This document shows, one piece after another, positions 63,464 through 64,000 of a DNA stretch of 64,000 bases. The first letter of the stretch is position 1, and the number at the start of each line of letters is the position of its first letter. The notes under the pieces were generated by a model. It was not told where the DNA came from and did no database searches. It worked only from the letters and a program-made list of their open reading frames with translations. The position numbers were made by a program, and so were the translations under genes. Source of the stretch: Companilactobacillus tucceti DSM 20183 (GTDB lineage: Bacteria > Bacillota > Bacilli > Lactobacillales > Lactobacillaceae); NCBI RefSeq assembly GCF_001434665.1, contig NZ_AZDG01000002.1, forward strand, positions 83,879-147,878, read 5' to 3'.

Positions 63464-64000
63464 TATATGTAAAATAGGTCTATTAAAACTAAATGTTTTA
63501 CGAAAACATAATAAAAAAACTAAAAAAACACAACCAATGTTTAAGATGAGTAACTTACAGTGAAACCATCCACATTTTATTGAACGTGACATCTCAGAGC
63601 TAATTTAAAGTATATAAGCGAAATCAAAAATCAGTTGACTTAAGAAATTGAGATTTGTCTTTGTTAGTTACAATTCGAAATATAAATGATTTTGGGAAAA
63701 TTTGATGAGTTATAGAAATCAAGTAAATTATCAGGGAAGCAGATTTTAAGAACGTTAAGATGTTGTACTTGAGCTTGACATGTGCCGTTCTAGTATTACT
63801 TCTTATAATACATATTATGTAACCTTAGATGTAAATTTGGAAATTTGCATCAAAATTGTTCATACCCTGTTGGCCACATTAACATGTTCAGACAATTTAT
63901 CAACTATCTTCATTAAGTTGCTAAAGTAATAATAAAGACAATCAATGTCAAGGGCAGTTTAAAAATGTAGGTTTTCGGCAGAAAGAAATGTAGGTTTTCG
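63464..64000. other. Gene-free region at the window end with a 15-bp direct repeat
   Basis: No coding region that I can support. It contains a near-palindrome TGTAAATTTGGAAATTTGCA at about 63830-63849. The last 38 bases hold two copies of AAATGTAGGTTTTCG (63963-63977 and 63986-64000), a 23-bp period. Whether the second copy continues beyond the window is unknown. Confidence 0.5.

Noticed and set aside
63760..63822. Twenty-codon frame for a hydrophobic peptide (MLYLSLTCAVLVLLLIIHIM)
   Set aside because: It resembles a small membrane toxin or pheromone precursor, but there is no ribosome binding site at proper spacing, no antisense RNA promoter pair and no terminator; chance is likely in AT-rich DNA.

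Overview
The window is chromosomal DNA of a low-GC Gram-positive bacterium of the Lactobacillaceae. The evidence is the dnaE-pfkA-pyk order, a two-domain-plus pyruvate kinase, a long thymidylate synthase paired with dihydrofolate reductase, RibU under an FMN riboswitch, the xerD-ribT-scpA-scpB-rluB block, the topA-xerC-hslV-hslU block and parE-parC. pfkA points to a homofermentative glycolytic lactobacillus. A Companilactobacillus-like organism is my best guess, from gene order and composition only. I see no rRNA, tRNA, CRISPR array, complete IS or prophage; nearly everything is core genome.

Layout. 1-2241: a 5'-truncated short-chain dehydrogenase, a LapA-like membrane protein, ribosomal protein L32, a lipoprotein and a small membrane protein. 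2335-8524: dnaE, then the glycolytic pair pfkA-pyk with a CcpA (cre) site. 8607-12766 (minus): a HAD phosphatase and a self-contained ABC exporter plus two-component operon. 12889-17821 (minus): a fructose-family PTS operon with a MalY-type PLP enzyme and a PRD regulator. A 111-bp highly structured, GC-richer element and a terminator lie inside it, directly before malY. 18013-22173: cvfB, xerD, ribT, the condensin partners scpA/scpB and rluB. 22211-24140: FMN riboswitch-ribU and a LysM protein. 24203-33151: cmk, der, hup, a TPR protein, cca, an unknown conserved protein, an ABC-F ATPase, thyA and the DHFR gene.

33487-38287: an MFS exporter, a TrhA/hemolysin III protein and a nuclease-helicase fusion of the DinG/XPD family. 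38574-49645: DegV, a YpmR-like SGNH hydrolase, YpmS, YozE, rbgA, rnhB, dprA, topA, xerC, hslVU and an aldose epimerase-like protein. 49659-58002: plsY, parE-parC, a LysR regulator, ppaC and a glucose-uptake-type transporter. 58253-63439: an alkylation-repair neighbourhood. adaA, a catalytically dead tyrosine recombinase and a LOG-family nucleotide hydrolase lie on the minus strand; ogt, a HAD phosphatase and recQ lie divergently. 63440-64000 has no recognisable gene and ends in a short repeat.

The most interesting signals are these. (1) A candidate cis-regulatory RNA or repeat element in front of malY (15745-15917), whose closing stem could alternatively pair with the terminator. (2) The Ada-linked operon carrying a pseudo-recombinase and a LOG enzyme. 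(3) A DinG-like helicase that has lost all four Fe-S cysteines but sits behind a LexA-like box. (4) A second LexA-like box in front of parE-parC. All regulatory claims come from reading the sequence by eye and were not computed.
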